Translations under genes and position numbers: made by a program
Source: Nitrospira sp.
GTDB lineage: Bacteria; Pseudomonadota; Gammaproteobacteria; Acidiferrobacterales; SPGG2
Length of the DNA stretch: 46,446 nucleotides
Assembly (NCBI GenBank): GCA_019456345.1
Contig: VRUB01000003.1
Coordinates: 1 to 46,446, forward strand
Direction: 5' to 3'
Shown: piece after piece, positions 31,247 through 41,583 of the stretch
Position numbering within the stretch: position 1 is the first letter of the stretch
How the letters are laid out: the number at the start of each line of letters is the position of its first letter
The notes under the pieces: generated by a model
The model's database searches: none
What the model saw: only the letters and a program-made list of their open reading frames with translations
Told to the model about the DNA's origin: nothing

Positions 31247-32446
31247 ATGGATTTCACACTGGGCCCAGAGATAGAGGATTATCGGCAACGCGTTCGCGCG
31301 TTCGTTGACAAGCACATTATACCGCTCGAATCCGACCGCGACGCCTACAATCGAGGCGAAAATATCAGCGACTCGCGTCTGCAGCCGTTGCGCGTGAAAG
31401 CCAGATCCGAAGGCTTGTGGTGTTTGCAAATGCCCAGTGAGCGTGGGGGTCAAGGGCTCAGCATGGTCGGGATGGCGGCATGTTATGAGGAAATGGGCCG
31501 CTCGATCTTCGGACCGGTCGTGTTCAATTGCGCCGCGCCCGACGACGGCAACATGATACTGCTTAATAAGGTCGGCACCGTCGCGCAAAAGGATCGCTGG
31601 CTGCAACCTATCATCGATGGCGAAGCGCGCTCGGCCATCGTGATGACAGAACCTCATCCCGGTGGCGGCTCGGATCCAGCCGGCATGATGCGCACGACGG
31701 CCACCAGGAAGGGAGACAAGTGGATTATCAATGGTCATAAGTGGTTCATTACCGGCGCCGAAACCGCCGCGCACCTGATCCTTGTGGCTCGCACGTCGGA
31801 TGATCCTCGCAGAGGGCTTACCGCGTTTTTCTTTCATCGTGATGATCCCGGCTGGGACATCGTGCGGCGCATCCCGATCATGGGCCCAGAGGAACACGGC
31901 GGTCACTGCGAGCTGAAGTTCGACGGGCTCGAGATAGCCGATGAAAATCGACTCATGGGAGTCGGCGACGGTCTCAAGGTCGCCCAGATACGTCTGGGTA
32001 CGGCACGATTGACCCACTGTATGCGCTGGTTGGGAATGGCCCGGCGTGCGTTGGAAATTGCGACGCACTACGTGCGTGAACGCGAAGCGTTTGGCAGCAC
32101 GCTTGCCGAGCATGAAGCGGTGCAGTGGATGCTCGGCGAGGCCGCGATGGACGTGCAAATCGGGCGGCTGCTGACAATGCACGCCGCGTGGAAACTCGAC
32201 CAGGGGGACTTCGCGCGCAAAGAGGTGTCGATGGCGAAAGTCCTGGTGGCCGATACCTTGCACAAGGCCATTGACACCGCAATCCAGCTGTGTGGTGCCA
32301 AAGGTTATTCCAAAGACACCATACTGGAGTGGATGTATCGCTATGCACGTCAGGCACGCCTCGTCGATGGCGCGTCTGAGGTCCACAAGATGGTACTGTC
32401 ACGCAATCTTCTTCAGTCGGGAACAGATTTCTGGTCATGGGGCTGA
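31247..32446 (+). CDS. Acyl-CoA dehydrogenase (ACAD10/11-like)
   Basis: AIVMTEPHPGGGSDPAGMMRTTATRKGDKWIINGHKWFITGAETAAHLILVART; C-terminal QLCGAKGYSKDTILEWMYRYARQARLVDGASEVHKMVLSRNLL. Confidence 0.95.
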   Translation: MDFTLGPEIEDYRQRVRAFVDKHIIPLESDRDAYNRGENISDSRLQPLRVKARSEGLWCLQMPSERGGQGLSMVGMAACYEEMGRSIFGPVVFNCAAPDDGNMILLNKVGTVAQKDRWLQPIIDGEARSAIVMTEPHPGGGSDPAGMMRTTATRKGDKWIINGHKWFITGAETAAHLILVARTSDDPRRGLTAFFFHRDDPGWDIVRRIPIMGPEEHGGHCELKFDGLEIADENRLMGVGDGLKVAQIRLGTARLTHCMRWLGMARRALEIATHYVREREAFGSTLAEHEAVQWMLGEAAMDVQIGRLLTMHAAWKLDQGDFARKEVSMAKVLVADTLHKAIDTAIQLCGAKGYSKDTILEWMYRYARQARLVDGASEVHKMVLSRNLLQSGTDFWSWG

Positions 32447-33483
32447 ATGAGAACGAGATGCGCGCAGCAATTGCGAAGTTCGTCGCGCGCGCCGCCGGCG
32501 CTCGTTCCGTAAACGTGCTGGAGCTCAGGCCGTTGCACGGCGGCGCCATCCAGGAGAACTATGCGCTCGAGCTCGAGATCAGCGGCGGTGAGTTCGCGGG
32601 GAACCGGTCGCTGGTGCTCCGCACGGACTCGCCATCGCAGGTGGGCGCGAGCTTGTCACGAGCGCAGGAGTTTGCCGTACTGCAGGCAGCGTTCGCGGCG
32701 GGGGTGAGCGTGCCCGAGCCGCTGTGGCTTTGTGAGGACAGCTCGGTAACCGGCAAGGCCTTTCTTCTTATGGAGAAAGTTCCGGGCTTGGCCGCCGCGC
32801 GGGATCTCGTACGTGGGCCACTGAGTGACGAGGCGCGCGAGGCGCTGGTCGAACGGCTTGGGGAAGAATTGGCGCGGCTGCATCGCATCAAACCCCCTGT
32901 TGCCGCGCTCGCCTTTCTGCCGATACCGCACCACGCCGCCGCGCTCACACGTGTGGCGCTTTACCGTCAGTATCTGGATGCATTGCCCTCATGCCAGCCC
33001 GCGCTCGAATGGGGTCTGCGCTGGCTCGAGCGCCACGCGCCGCCGCCTTGCGAGCCAATGTTATGTCATTGTGACTACCGCACCGGCAACTATATGGTCG
33101 ACGGAGCCCGGCTTACGGGAATTCTTGACTGGGAGTTCGCAACGTGGAGCGACCCGTACGAGGACCTCGGATGGTTTTGCGCACGCTGCTGGCGCTTCGG
33201 CGCCTGGGACAAAGAGGCCGGTGGCATGGGTAGTCGCGCCGCCTTTTATCGCGGATATGAACGCGTCGCCGGCGCTGCAGTTGATCCCACTCGGGTCGCC
33301 TACTGGGAGGTCATGGCGGCCGTGCGCTGGGCGATCATTGCGCTGCAGCAAGCCGAGCGTCATCATTCGGGGGAGCAATCGTCATTGGAGCTGGCGCTGA
33401 CGGGCCGCATGGTGCCGGAGATGGAACTCGATATGCTCATGCAGATCGATCACATCGAGAGACGGGAGAGCGCGCATGCCTGA
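32437..33483 (+). CDS. APH-type phosphotransferase-family protein
   Basis: LCHCDYRTGNYMVDGARLTGILDWEFATWSDPYEDLGWFCARCWRFG. Confidence 0.93.
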   Translation: MGLNENEMRAAIAKFVARAAGARSVNVLELRPLHGGAIQENYALELEISGGEFAGNRSLVLRTDSPSQVGASLSRAQEFAVLQAAFAAGVSVPEPLWLCEDSSVTGKAFLLMEKVPGLAAARDLVRGPLSDEAREALVERLGEELARLHRIKPPVAALAFLPIPHHAAALTRVALYRQYLDALPSCQPALEWGLRWLERHAPPPCEPMLCHCDYRTGNYMVDGARLTGILDWEFATWSDPYEDLGWFCARCWRFGAWDKEAGGMGSRAAFYRGYERVAGAAVDPTRVAYWEVMAAVRWAIIALQQAERHHSGEQSSLELALTGRMVPEMELDMLMQIDHIERRESAHA

Positions 33484-33880
33484 CCGCCCGACAGGCGCAG
33501 AGCTGCTCCAAGCGGCACGCGAGACGTTGTTAAGCGAGCTGGCGGCGCAGCTACCCGCCGAGCAAAAGTACCCTGCACTCATGGTCGCCAGCGCCATGGG
33601 CATCGCCGCGCGTGAGGCTGAAATCGGGAGCGCGGTCCTGGACGTAGAATCGGACATGTTTGCGCAGCTCTACGGCGAGCAGAGTATGACGCAGGCCGGT
33701 ACCGAGGGCGCCGAGCAGCTTGCCGCTTTGCGTGCGCGCCTGGCGGATGAGATTCGCTGCGGAAAATTTGATGGTGAGCCTGGCGATCGACTGCGCCTGA
33801 TGCTGCTCGAGTGGGTATGCGCACGCCTGCGGGTCAGTAACCCGAAGTACCTTAAGGCGGCGGGGTTTGGCGATGAGTAG
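33476..33880 (+). CDS. DUF6285-like protein
   Basis: 134-aa ORF overlapping the APH-like gene; LLQAARETLLSELAAQLPAEQKYPALMVASAMGIAAREAE. Confidence 0.75.
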   Translation: MPDRPTGAELLQAARETLLSELAAQLPAEQKYPALMVASAMGIAAREAEIGSAVLDVESDMFAQLYGEQSMTQAGTEGAEQLAALRARLADEIRCGKFDGEPGDRLRLMLLEWVCARLRVSNPKYLKAAGFGDE

Positions 33881-33889
33881 CCCGGCAAC

Positions 33890-33918
33890 ACTCAACGCAA
33901 AGGCGCAAAGGATGCAGA
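33890..33918. repeat. Dispersed repeat, reverse-complement relative of 30419-30446
   Basis: caacgcaaaggcgcaaaggatgcagag. Confidence 0.6.
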
Positions 33919-34019
33919 GTTTTTGTGATTTGACGATAGCGGCTTAAGACTCTTCGTCTTTGCACCTTGGCGTTGAGCAGATCTCGTTGAGCAGATCTAA
34001 TGATGCGAAGGAATTCGCT

Positions 34020-35657
34020 ATGAACACGTTCGATCAGCACCTCGTAAAGAATGCGGCGAACTTTACGCCGCTAACGCCGCTAAGCTTCCTCGCGCGCTCG
34101 GCCGCAGTCTATCCCGCGAAGACTGCCGTGATTCACGGGGGCACACGATTCGACTACGCGACTTTTTACGCGCGCTGCCGGTGTCTGGCGTCAGCACTCG
34201 CCGGTCGCGGCATCGGCCTCGGCGATACGGTCGCGGTAATGGCACCGAACGTGCCCGCACTGCTGGAAGCGCACTATGGGGTGCCGATGTGCGGGGCCGT
34301 CTTGAACGCGCTGAACATTCGGCTCGATCCGAACACCATAGCGTTCATTTTGAAACATGGCGAGGCAAAATTGCTGATTGCCGACCGTCAGTTCGCCGAC
34401 GTTATCGGCAAGGCCACGTCGCAGCTGGACAATCCGCCGACCGTGATTGATATCAATGATCCACTCAGTGAGGCGGGCTCGGCAATCGGCGAGAAAGACT
34501 ACGATGCGTTTCTTGACGAGGGCGATCCGGATTACAGTTGGCAGCTTCCGCGGGACGAGTGGCAGGCGATTTCGCTCAACTACACTTCGGGCACCACCGG
34601 TAACCCCAAGGGAGTCGTGTATCACCATAGAGGGGCCTATCTGAATGCACTCGGCAACATCCTGGCATTGGGGCTGCGCGCCGATTCCGTGTACCTGTGG
34701 ACTTTACCGATGTTTCACTGTAATGGCTGGACCTACACCTGGGCCGTTACCGCCGTCGGCGGCACACACGTGTGCTTGCGCCAGGTCGATCCGGCGCTCG
34801 TGTTCGCATCCATCGCGGCGAACGGCGTCACCCATATGTGCGGCGCCCCCATCGTGCTCAATGCGCTGATCAACGCGCCTGAAGAAGCCAAGAAAACATT
34901 TCCCCAGGTCGTCGAGGCCGTCACCGGCGGCGCTGCGCCGCCAAGTACTGTTATCAGCAAAATGGAGGCAATGGGTTTTCACGTCATCCATCTCTATGGG
35001 CTCACGGAGAGCTTTGGGCCGGCAACCCTGTGCGCCTGGCAGGACGATTGGGATACCCTCGACAAGGCAAAGCAAGCGGACATGGTCGCCCGTCAGGGCG
35101 TAGGCTACTCCACTTTGGAAGACGTCCGGGTGGTGAATCGTGAAACCCGATCCGACGTTCCCACCGACGGCCAGGTCATCGGTGAGATTTGGCTCAAAGG
35201 CAACACGGTCATGAAGGGATATCTCAAGAACCCGAAAACCACGGACGAAGCCTTCGCCGACGGCTGGTTCCACACCGGGGATCTAGCGGTCGTACATTCG
35301 GACGGTTACGTCGAGATCAAGGATCGCGCCAAGGACATCATCATTTCTGGCGGTGAAAACATCTCGAGCCTCGAGGTGGAAGAAGTGCTTTACAAACACC
35401 CGGCCGTCATGGAGGTCGCTGTCGTGGCGCAGCCGGATGAATACTGGGGTGAAATACCTTGCGCCTTCGTAACGCTCAAGCCGCACGCCAGCGATGTCGG
35501 GGAAGCCGACATCATCGGTTTCTGCCGCAACAACTTGGCTCACTTCAAGGCACCGAGGAAGGTCGTGTTCTGCGAGCTACCCAAGACCTCCACCGGCAAG
35601 GTCCAGAAGACTGTGCTGCGTGAGCGCGCACGTTCGCTGTCGGATTCGCCGAACTAA
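34020..35657 (+). CDS. Acyl-CoA synthetase (AMP-forming, DmdB/AlkK-like)
   Basis: LNYTSGTTGNPKGVVYHHRGAYLNALGNIL; LPMFHCNGWTYTWAVTAVGGTHVCLRQVDP; HLYGLTESFGPATLCAWQ; KTSTGKVQKTVLRE; start at MNTFDQHL. Confidence 0.94.
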   Translation: MNTFDQHLVKNAANFTPLTPLSFLARSAAVYPAKTAVIHGGTRFDYATFYARCRCLASALAGRGIGLGDTVAVMAPNVPALLEAHYGVPMCGAVLNALNIRLDPNTIAFILKHGEAKLLIADRQFADVIGKATSQLDNPPTVIDINDPLSEAGSAIGEKDYDAFLDEGDPDYSWQLPRDEWQAISLNYTSGTTGNPKGVVYHHRGAYLNALGNILALGLRADSVYLWTLPMFHCNGWTYTWAVTAVGGTHVCLRQVDPALVFASIAANGVTHMCGAPIVLNALINAPEEAKKTFPQVVEAVTGGAAPPSTVISKMEAMGFHVIHLYGLTESFGPATLCAWQDDWDTLDKAKQADMVARQGVGYSTLEDVRVVNRETRSDVPTDGQVIGEIWLKGNTVMKGYLKNPKTTDEAFADGWFHTGDLAVVHSDGYVEIKDRAKDIIISGGENISSLEVEEVLYKHPAVMEVAVVAQPDEYWGEIPCAFVTLKPHASDVGEADIIGFCRNNLAHFKAPRKVVFCELPKTSTGKVQKTVLRERARSLSDSPN

Positions 35658-35989
35658 CCCTAGCTACCCAGCCGCGCACCCACGGACCCTGCCGCCGGAC
35701 GGCCCTAGCTCGGCCCTCAGGCCAGCCCGGACGCCTGGCAATGCCGCATCGGCGCGATGCCTGCCAGCAGGCTGTCATGAGCATACGCAGGTAGTCGAGC
35801 CCCTGTCTGCGCCGTTGCCCGGCCCATCGGGCCGGGAGTGCCGGGGCGGGTAGCGGGTCGAAAACCGATTGTCTTTCCGCGCATTGCCGTGGCGGCCCCG
35901 TCGGTCCGAACCGTGCGCGGCCTCGTGCTGACACGCGCCCGACGCACGCTACACTAAGTAAGGTAGATAGCGGGTGAGCCGAGGGGCCG

Positions 35990-38137
35990 GTGGTAAATAA
36001 ACGCCTATTGTCAGCGTGGGTAACAGCATTCCTGGTAATGCTGGGTGGTGAGGTGCATGCGCTCACTCCACAAATACAGCTCCGCCAGCTCGACCACGCG
36101 GCGCAGTCGCTGAAGCAGGAGGTCTTCAAGCTCAACCGGGATCTGCTAATCCTCGGAGAGGAGCTGCGCTACCCCGCTGCGACGCGAGTCGCCGTGTTCT
36201 TGTCGGTGGATGCAAACCAGTCATTCCAGCTGAAATCCGTTGAAATCACGATTGACAACGAGGTGGTAGCGAGTCACCGATATACCGAGCGCGAGACCTC
36301 CGCACTCGTTCGCGGCGGGGTGCAACGGATCTACGTGGGGAATCTGGCCATTGGTGAGCACGAGCTCAATGCATCTGTCAGCGGCAAAGTTGCGAGCGGT
36401 AAAGATTACCGGCAAAGCGGCTCGATGATCTTTTACAAAAGGAACGGCCCGAAGTTCGTCGAAATGACTATCGTAAAACCCGCAGGCAAGCGACAACCCG
36501 AGCTCCACCTGCCGATGACGGTAGCGGACCGTCAGGCACGGCACGTGAAGGATCCCTATTTTGGGACGGTATTGTTCAATGTTTATCAGCAAAAATATTT
36601 TTCGACGGTGACTGGCCTGCTGGCGGCACAAGCAACAAATAACTTGTCGCAACACCAGCACGAGTCGCAGTGGCTACTGGGCGATCTGTATCTTGCTTAC
36701 GGGCTCCACCGCCAAGCCGCGCGGACGTTTGCGCGTTTGATGGACCAGGGTACACCGCCCGATGTAGCTGCGCGTGCTCGCTTTTATCTCGCGAAGAGGT
36801 GGTACCAGCGCGGCGATGTCAAACGGGCACAAGATGAGTTACTGCGTATGCAAGACCCGCTACCGGCGGATATCAAGGATCAACAGCAAGCGCTTCTGGC
36901 TCTGGTTCTTATGAAACGAAACCGCCCGGGCGAGGCCGTAGCCGTGCTGAGTCAGCTGCGAGGCAAATCGGGACGGGCCACCTATGCGCGCTACAACATG
37001 GGTGTGGGCCTAATACAGATCGGGCGCACCCAGGAGGGCGTGGCGCTATTGGGGAAGATCGCGCGCATGCGCGCCAGGAATGACGAAATGCTGGCGCTGC
37101 GAGACAAGGCGAACCTGGCGCTGGGTTTCGCGTTCCTCGGCCTGCCCGACCCCGGTAAGGCGAAATCCTACTTCCGCGAGGTGCGCCTCAGCGGACCGTT
37201 TTCCAACAAAGCGTTGCTCGGGCTCGGTTGGGCGCTGTCCGCCAGGGGCAAGCACAAACAGTCCCTGGTGCCGTGGATGGAGCTGCAGAAAAGAAACGGG
37301 GTCGACGTCGCAGTGCAAGAGGGCCTGCTGGCGGTACCGTACGCCTTGGCTGAGCTCGAAGCCTATAAACAGGCATTACAGAACTACGAGAACGCCATAG
37401 CCGTGTACAACGCCGAGATCGAGCGACTGCGACAAACGGTCGAGGATTTGCGTACAGGCAAGCGCCTGGCAAGCGTCGTTCCGCGAAGTCAACCCACTTT
37501 GACGGAGCGGATCTCGCCAGAGCAAATATTGCCCGACACGCCGGAAAACCGCTATCTCATCCGGCTGTTCGCGAGTAACGACTTTCATGAAGCACTTAAG
37601 AACTATCGTCACATGCAGACTCTGGCACGGCACCTGGATTGCTGGTCTGCGGCACTGGCTGGCAGCAACGAGCAAGACCTCGCGAGGGCGATAGCAACCG
37701 TTGAGCAAGAGCTTGCGAAAGCGCCCGGCAATGCAACTCTGGCCGATGACCAGGAAAATTGCGGACGGTTAATCGACTCGCGACATTGGCAATTCAGCCG
37801 TGGCTACAAGCCAAGCTTGTGGCAAACCAATGCCACCAGCAGCGCGCCCGCTGCGGCAATTGCCGCCGCGGGCTCGCGCATCTCCGTCTCGCAAAATGCA
37901 CCACAGCGAGAGGATGAAAGCCGCGAAGCCGCGGTCACGCGTCTCAGCGAGCTTCGCGCCCGCGTATCCCAGCTCAAAGCGGAAGTCGCTCGCGCCGTGG
38001 GCGCCCACGAGCAATACCTGCAGGACCGCGCGGCACAGGAGCTCGAGCGCCAGAAACAGCGCCTGCGGGCCTACGTCACGCAGGCGCGATTCGGCATCGC
38101 GCAAATTTACGATCGCGCATCAAATCGCGCCCAGTAA
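35990..38137 (+). CDS. Secreted TPR-repeat protein of envelope ExbB/D operon
   Basis: 715-aa ORF; N-terminal signal peptide ...GGEVHALTPQ; TPR-like repeats in the middle; C-terminal coiled-coil. Confidence 0.8.
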   Translation: MVNKRLLSAWVTAFLVMLGGEVHALTPQIQLRQLDHAAQSLKQEVFKLNRDLLILGEELRYPAATRVAVFLSVDANQSFQLKSVEITIDNEVVASHRYTERETSALVRGGVQRIYVGNLAIGEHELNASVSGKVASGKDYRQSGSMIFYKRNGPKFVEMTIVKPAGKRQPELHLPMTVADRQARHVKDPYFGTVLFNVYQQKYFSTVTGLLAAQATNNLSQHQHESQWLLGDLYLAYGLHRQAARTFARLMDQGTPPDVAARARFYLAKRWYQRGDVKRAQDELLRMQDPLPADIKDQQQALLALVLMKRNRPGEAVAVLSQLRGKSGRATYARYNMGVGLIQIGRTQEGVALLGKIARMRARNDEMLALRDKANLALGFAFLGLPDPGKAKSYFREVRLSGPFSNKALLGLGWALSARGKHKQSLVPWMELQKRNGVDVAVQEGLLAVPYALAELEAYKQALQNYENAIAVYNAEIERLRQTVEDLRTGKRLASVVPRSQPTLTERISPEQILPDTPENRYLIRLFASNDFHEALKNYRHMQTLARHLDCWSAALAGSNEQDLARAIATVEQELAKAPGNATLADDQENCGRLIDSRHWQFSRGYKPSLWQTNATSSAPAAAIAAAGSRISVSQNAPQREDESREAAVTRLSELRARVSQLKAEVARAVGAHEQYLQDRAAQELERQKQRLRAYVTQARFGIAQIYDRASNRAQ

Positions 38138-38142
38138 GCACG

Positions 38143-40953
38143 ATGTCAACTCGCTGTTACACCGCACTGATTCTTGGTCTCGTTTTAACGGGGTGTGTCT
38201 CGGCGCCGACCGATAACACAATCAAAAGCATCGAGGAGCAGGAAATTCAAGTACAAAGACAGGCCCCGGAGCAAACCGGGCGAGCGAAGGCGATCGAGAG
38301 TTACCGCGAGTTCTTGCATAAGGAAGAGAACGACCTGCTGCGGGCCGAGGCGATGCGACGGCTGGCGGACCTGGAGTTGGAGCGGTCTGAAGCTGCCTAT
38401 CTCGAGGAGGTAAGAAAACTCGAAACAGATACGAAAAATAAAGATGTGCTCAAACCGGCCGATTACGCCAAGGCTATCGAAACTTATCGAGAGCTGCTCC
38501 GGACTCATCCGAGTTACGCGGGGAACGATCACGTGTTATACCAGCTTGCCCACGCCTATGAGCAGAGCGGGAACTACCCTCAAGCTCTCCGCACCCTGAA
38601 TCAGCTGGTTACGTTGTATCCGAACGTGAAGTTCATTGACGAGGTTCAGTTTCGGCGCGGTGAGCTCCTTTTTGTAATGAAGTCATACCGTAAAGCCGAA
38701 CGCGCGTATCGCGCCGTTCTGAAAATTGGCGACACGTCACTATATTTCGAGAGAGCGCTGTACAAGGGCGGGTGGTCACAATTCAAACAATCACGTTACG
38801 ATTCAGCGCTTAAATCGTTTTTCAGCCTGCTTGACCGCAATTTCAGCAAGAACAAATCGGGGCGATCCACAGCTGCGCCGAAACCGCGAGCCGAAAGGGA
38901 GCTCAATAATGACACATTCCGGGTAATTAGCTTGAGCTTCTCTTATCTTGGCGGCGAGAAATCAATTACCAAGTATTTCAAAAAAAACGGCACACGCCCC
39001 TACGAGGCCCCGGTCTACAACAACCTAGGCCGCCTGTATATCGCGCAAGAACGTTACCAGGATGCGGCCAATGTCTTTATCGAGTTTATCAAGCAGCATG
39101 CGAACGACCGCCGTGCACCGAGCTTCCAGTTGAAGGTCATCGAGGCCTATACGCAGGCGGGTTTTCCGACACTGCTGATCACGGCCAAGGAGGATTATGT
39201 CGTCCGCTATGGTGTCGGCACCAAATTCTGGGCCATGCACGACGATGACACCCACGTATCGATTGCACCGCATCTGAAGAGCAATATCGAAGATCTTGCG
39301 CGTCATTTCCACGCGCGGGCGCAACGCACCGGAAAAACTACAGATTACGATCTGGCCGCCCGCTGGTACGCAGAGTTCGTGGACGAGTTTCCAGACGACG
39401 CGCGCGCGCCCAGAATGATCTTCTTGTTAGCGGAGACGCTGTCGGAGGGAAAACGGTACGCCGAAGCAGCGATCCAGTATGAAAAAACGGCCTACGAGTT
39501 TCCACCGCATGCCGATAGCGCCGAAGCGGGTTACGCTGCGTTGCTCGTCCACAAGAAACGCGAACAGCAGCTACGCGGCCGCAAGCAACAAGAGTACCAG
39601 CAACGTACCATCGCGAGTGCGTTGCGCTTCGGGAATGCCTTCCCTCGCGACAAGCGGGCAGCCGCCGTTCTAACCAAGGCTGCGGAAGACCTGTTTGCCT
39701 TGAAGCAACCGGAGCCAGCAGCCCAAGCCGCGCGCCGTGTTATTGCCATGAAGCCACAGCCAGCACTGCGCCGCACAGCCTGGACCGTTGTTGCCCATGT
39801 CGACTTTGACAAGGGGTCTTACCGGCAAGCTGAAGCGGCCTACAAGGCGGTGTTGCGTCTCACACCGGGCGGTGATCCGCAACGTCCCGCACTGGTCGAG
39901 CGTCTGGCCTCATCTGTTTACAAGCAAGGAGAGCAACAACGCGCCACTGGCGACCTGCGCGGTGCTGTGACGCATTTTCTTCGGGTGAAGAACATCGCAC
40001 CAACCTCAGCGATAACGCCCACCGCCGAGTACGACGCGGCCGCGGGCCTCATCGCCTTGAAGGACTGGCGTGGTGCAGTGAAGGTGCTTGAGGGATTTCG
40101 CAGAGAATTTCCAAACCACTCACTGCAACGCGATGTCCCTGAAAAGCTGGCGGCGGCCTACATGGAAGGCCGGCAATGGTCGCGCGCAGCGGCGGCGTTC
40201 GAGGAAATCGCGCAGCGCCGGCAAGACCCACGGGTACAGCAGGAAGCTCTCTGGCAGGCCGCCGAGCTGTATGAAAAGGACGCGCGCAACGAATCCGCAG
40301 CCGCTGTATACAAACGCTACGTCGCCCTGTTTCCGGGCTCCTTCGAGCGCGCCATGGAGGCACGCTACCGGCTCGCGCAGCTCTATGCCAAGGGCGGGCG
40401 TCGCGCAGACTACTATTATTGGCTAGGCAAGATCGTTGCGGCGGCAGATGCCGGTGGACGGGCACAGACCGATCGCACCAACTATTTGGCGGCAAAAGCC
40501 ACGTTTTTGCTCGCGGAACGCGCGCACCAGCAGTTTCGGAAGGTACGTCTGGTGATTCCGCTGCGGCAAAGTCTCAAGGCCAAGAAGCAGAAGATGCAGG
40601 TAGCGCTGAAGGAGTACGGGCGCGCGGCCGATTACGGCGTTGCCGAGTTTACAACGGCAGCGACCTATCGCATCGCCGAGGTCTACCACAGCCTGAGCCG
40701 GGATCTGCTGACTTCAGAGCGGCCACGTGGGTTGTCTCCTCAGGAGCTCGAACAGTACGACGTGTTGCTTGAGGAGCAAGCCTATCCGTTCGAGGAGAAG
40801 GCAATCGAAATTCACGAGATAAACGTGCAGCGCGTTACCGACAACGTTTACGACGAATGGGTAAGAAAGAGCTTCGAGCAGTTGCGCAATCTGCACCCGG
40901 TACAGTATGCAAAGTTTGAAAAAAGCGAGGCCGTGAGCGATGCGATCAAATAG
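38143..40953 (+). CDS. Large TPR-repeat lipoprotein
   Basis: 936-aa ORF, lipobox LTGC (MSTRCYTALILGLVLTGCVSA), repeated TPR motifs (Y...LRTHPSYAGNDHVLYQLAHAYEQSGNYPQAL). Confidence 0.85.
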   Translation: MSTRCYTALILGLVLTGCVSAPTDNTIKSIEEQEIQVQRQAPEQTGRAKAIESYREFLHKEENDLLRAEAMRRLADLELERSEAAYLEEVRKLETDTKNKDVLKPADYAKAIETYRELLRTHPSYAGNDHVLYQLAHAYEQSGNYPQALRTLNQLVTLYPNVKFIDEVQFRRGELLFVMKSYRKAERAYRAVLKIGDTSLYFERALYKGGWSQFKQSRYDSALKSFFSLLDRNFSKNKSGRSTAAPKPRAERELNNDTFRVISLSFSYLGGEKSITKYFKKNGTRPYEAPVYNNLGRLYIAQERYQDAANVFIEFIKQHANDRRAPSFQLKVIEAYTQAGFPTLLITAKEDYVVRYGVGTKFWAMHDDDTHVSIAPHLKSNIEDLARHFHARAQRTGKTTDYDLAARWYAEFVDEFPDDARAPRMIFLLAETLSEGKRYAEAAIQYEKTAYEFPPHADSAEAGYAALLVHKKREQQLRGRKQQEYQQRTIASALRFGNAFPRDKRAAAVLTKAAEDLFALKQPEPAAQAARRVIAMKPQPALRRTAWTVVAHVDFDKGSYRQAEAAYKAVLRLTPGGDPQRPALVERLASSVYKQGEQQRATGDLRGAVTHFLRVKNIAPTSAITPTAEYDAAAGLIALKDWRGAVKVLEGFRREFPNHSLQRDVPEKLAAAYMEGRQWSRAAAAFEEIAQRRQDPRVQQEALWQAAELYEKDARNESAAAVYKRYVALFPGSFERAMEARYRLAQLYAKGGRRADYYYWLGKIVAAADAGGRAQTDRTNYLAAKATFLLAERAHQQFRKVRLVIPLRQSLKAKKQKMQVALKEYGRAADYGVAEFTTAATYRIAEVYHSLSRDLLTSERPRGLSPQELEQYDVLLEEQAYPFEEKAIEIHEINVQRVTDNVYDEWVRKSFEQLRNLHPVQYAKFEKSEAVSDAIK

Positions 40954-41581
40954 CGCCCTGGTATTTTCGCTGGTTGTGTGCGTGGCCTGGCTTTCCGGTT
41001 GTACCGTGCCCGCACAGCGTCCGGTCGAATCGCAACCCGCTGCGACAGCGGCAGGTGCGTCCAGCGCGGGCAAAACATCGACTATCGACCCGCTGGCTAT
41101 GAGAGAGCACGAACGCGCGCTGGCAGCAATAAAGGCAAAACGCAACGCGCAGGCAGAACAAATACTGCTGGCGATGACACGGAGCTACAGCCAGTTCGCC
41201 GGACCTCATGTGAACCTGGGCATCATTTATCACCGAACTGGGCGGGATCGTGAGGCAGAGCAAGCGTTCCACCAGGCTATCGCGATCAATCCGGAGCGGG
41301 CAGACGCTTACAACCACCTTGGCATTGTGATGCGCGAAAATGGGCGCTTCAGTGAGGCGCGCGAAGCATACGAAAACGCCCTCAAGATTGATCCTTCTTA
41401 TGCCTATGCGTACCTCAATCTGGGCATTCTCTACGACTTGTACCTGTTGAACGCCAAGAAGGCACTGAAACATTACGAGCTGTATCAAAAGCTGGTGAGC
41501 ACGCCCGATCCCGGCGTGGCCAAATGGGTGGTGGATCTAAGAAGACGTATGAAGCGCCATCAAAAGACTGCGGGGAGGTAA
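40940..41581 (+). CDS. TPR-repeat lipoprotein
   Basis: Lipobox LSGC; HVNLGIIYHRTGRDREAEQAFHQAIAINPERADAYNHLGIVMRENGRFSEAREAYENALKIDPSYAYAYLNLGILYDLY. Confidence 0.9.
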   Translation: MRSNSALVFSLVVCVAWLSGCTVPAQRPVESQPAATAAGASSAGKTSTIDPLAMREHERALAAIKAKRNAQAEQILLAMTRSYSQFAGPHVNLGIIYHRTGRDREAEQAFHQAIAINPERADAYNHLGIVMRENGRFSEAREAYENALKIDPSYAYAYLNLGILYDLYLLNAKKALKHYELYQKLVSTPDPGVAKWVVDLRRRMKRHQKTAGR

Positions 41582-41583
41582 CC

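Noticed and set aside
31235-32386. 383-aa ORF on the minus strand opposite the acyl-CoA dehydrogenase
   Set aside because: Fully antisense to a convincing ACAD gene; its length follows from high GC and codon bias; no recognisable domain
35658-35989. GC-rich intergenic region with minus-strand ORFs (76 and 196 aa)
   Set aside because: Low-complexity Arg/Pro/Ala-rich translations, no domain or clear ribosome-binding site; overlaps the start of the TPR gene on the other strand
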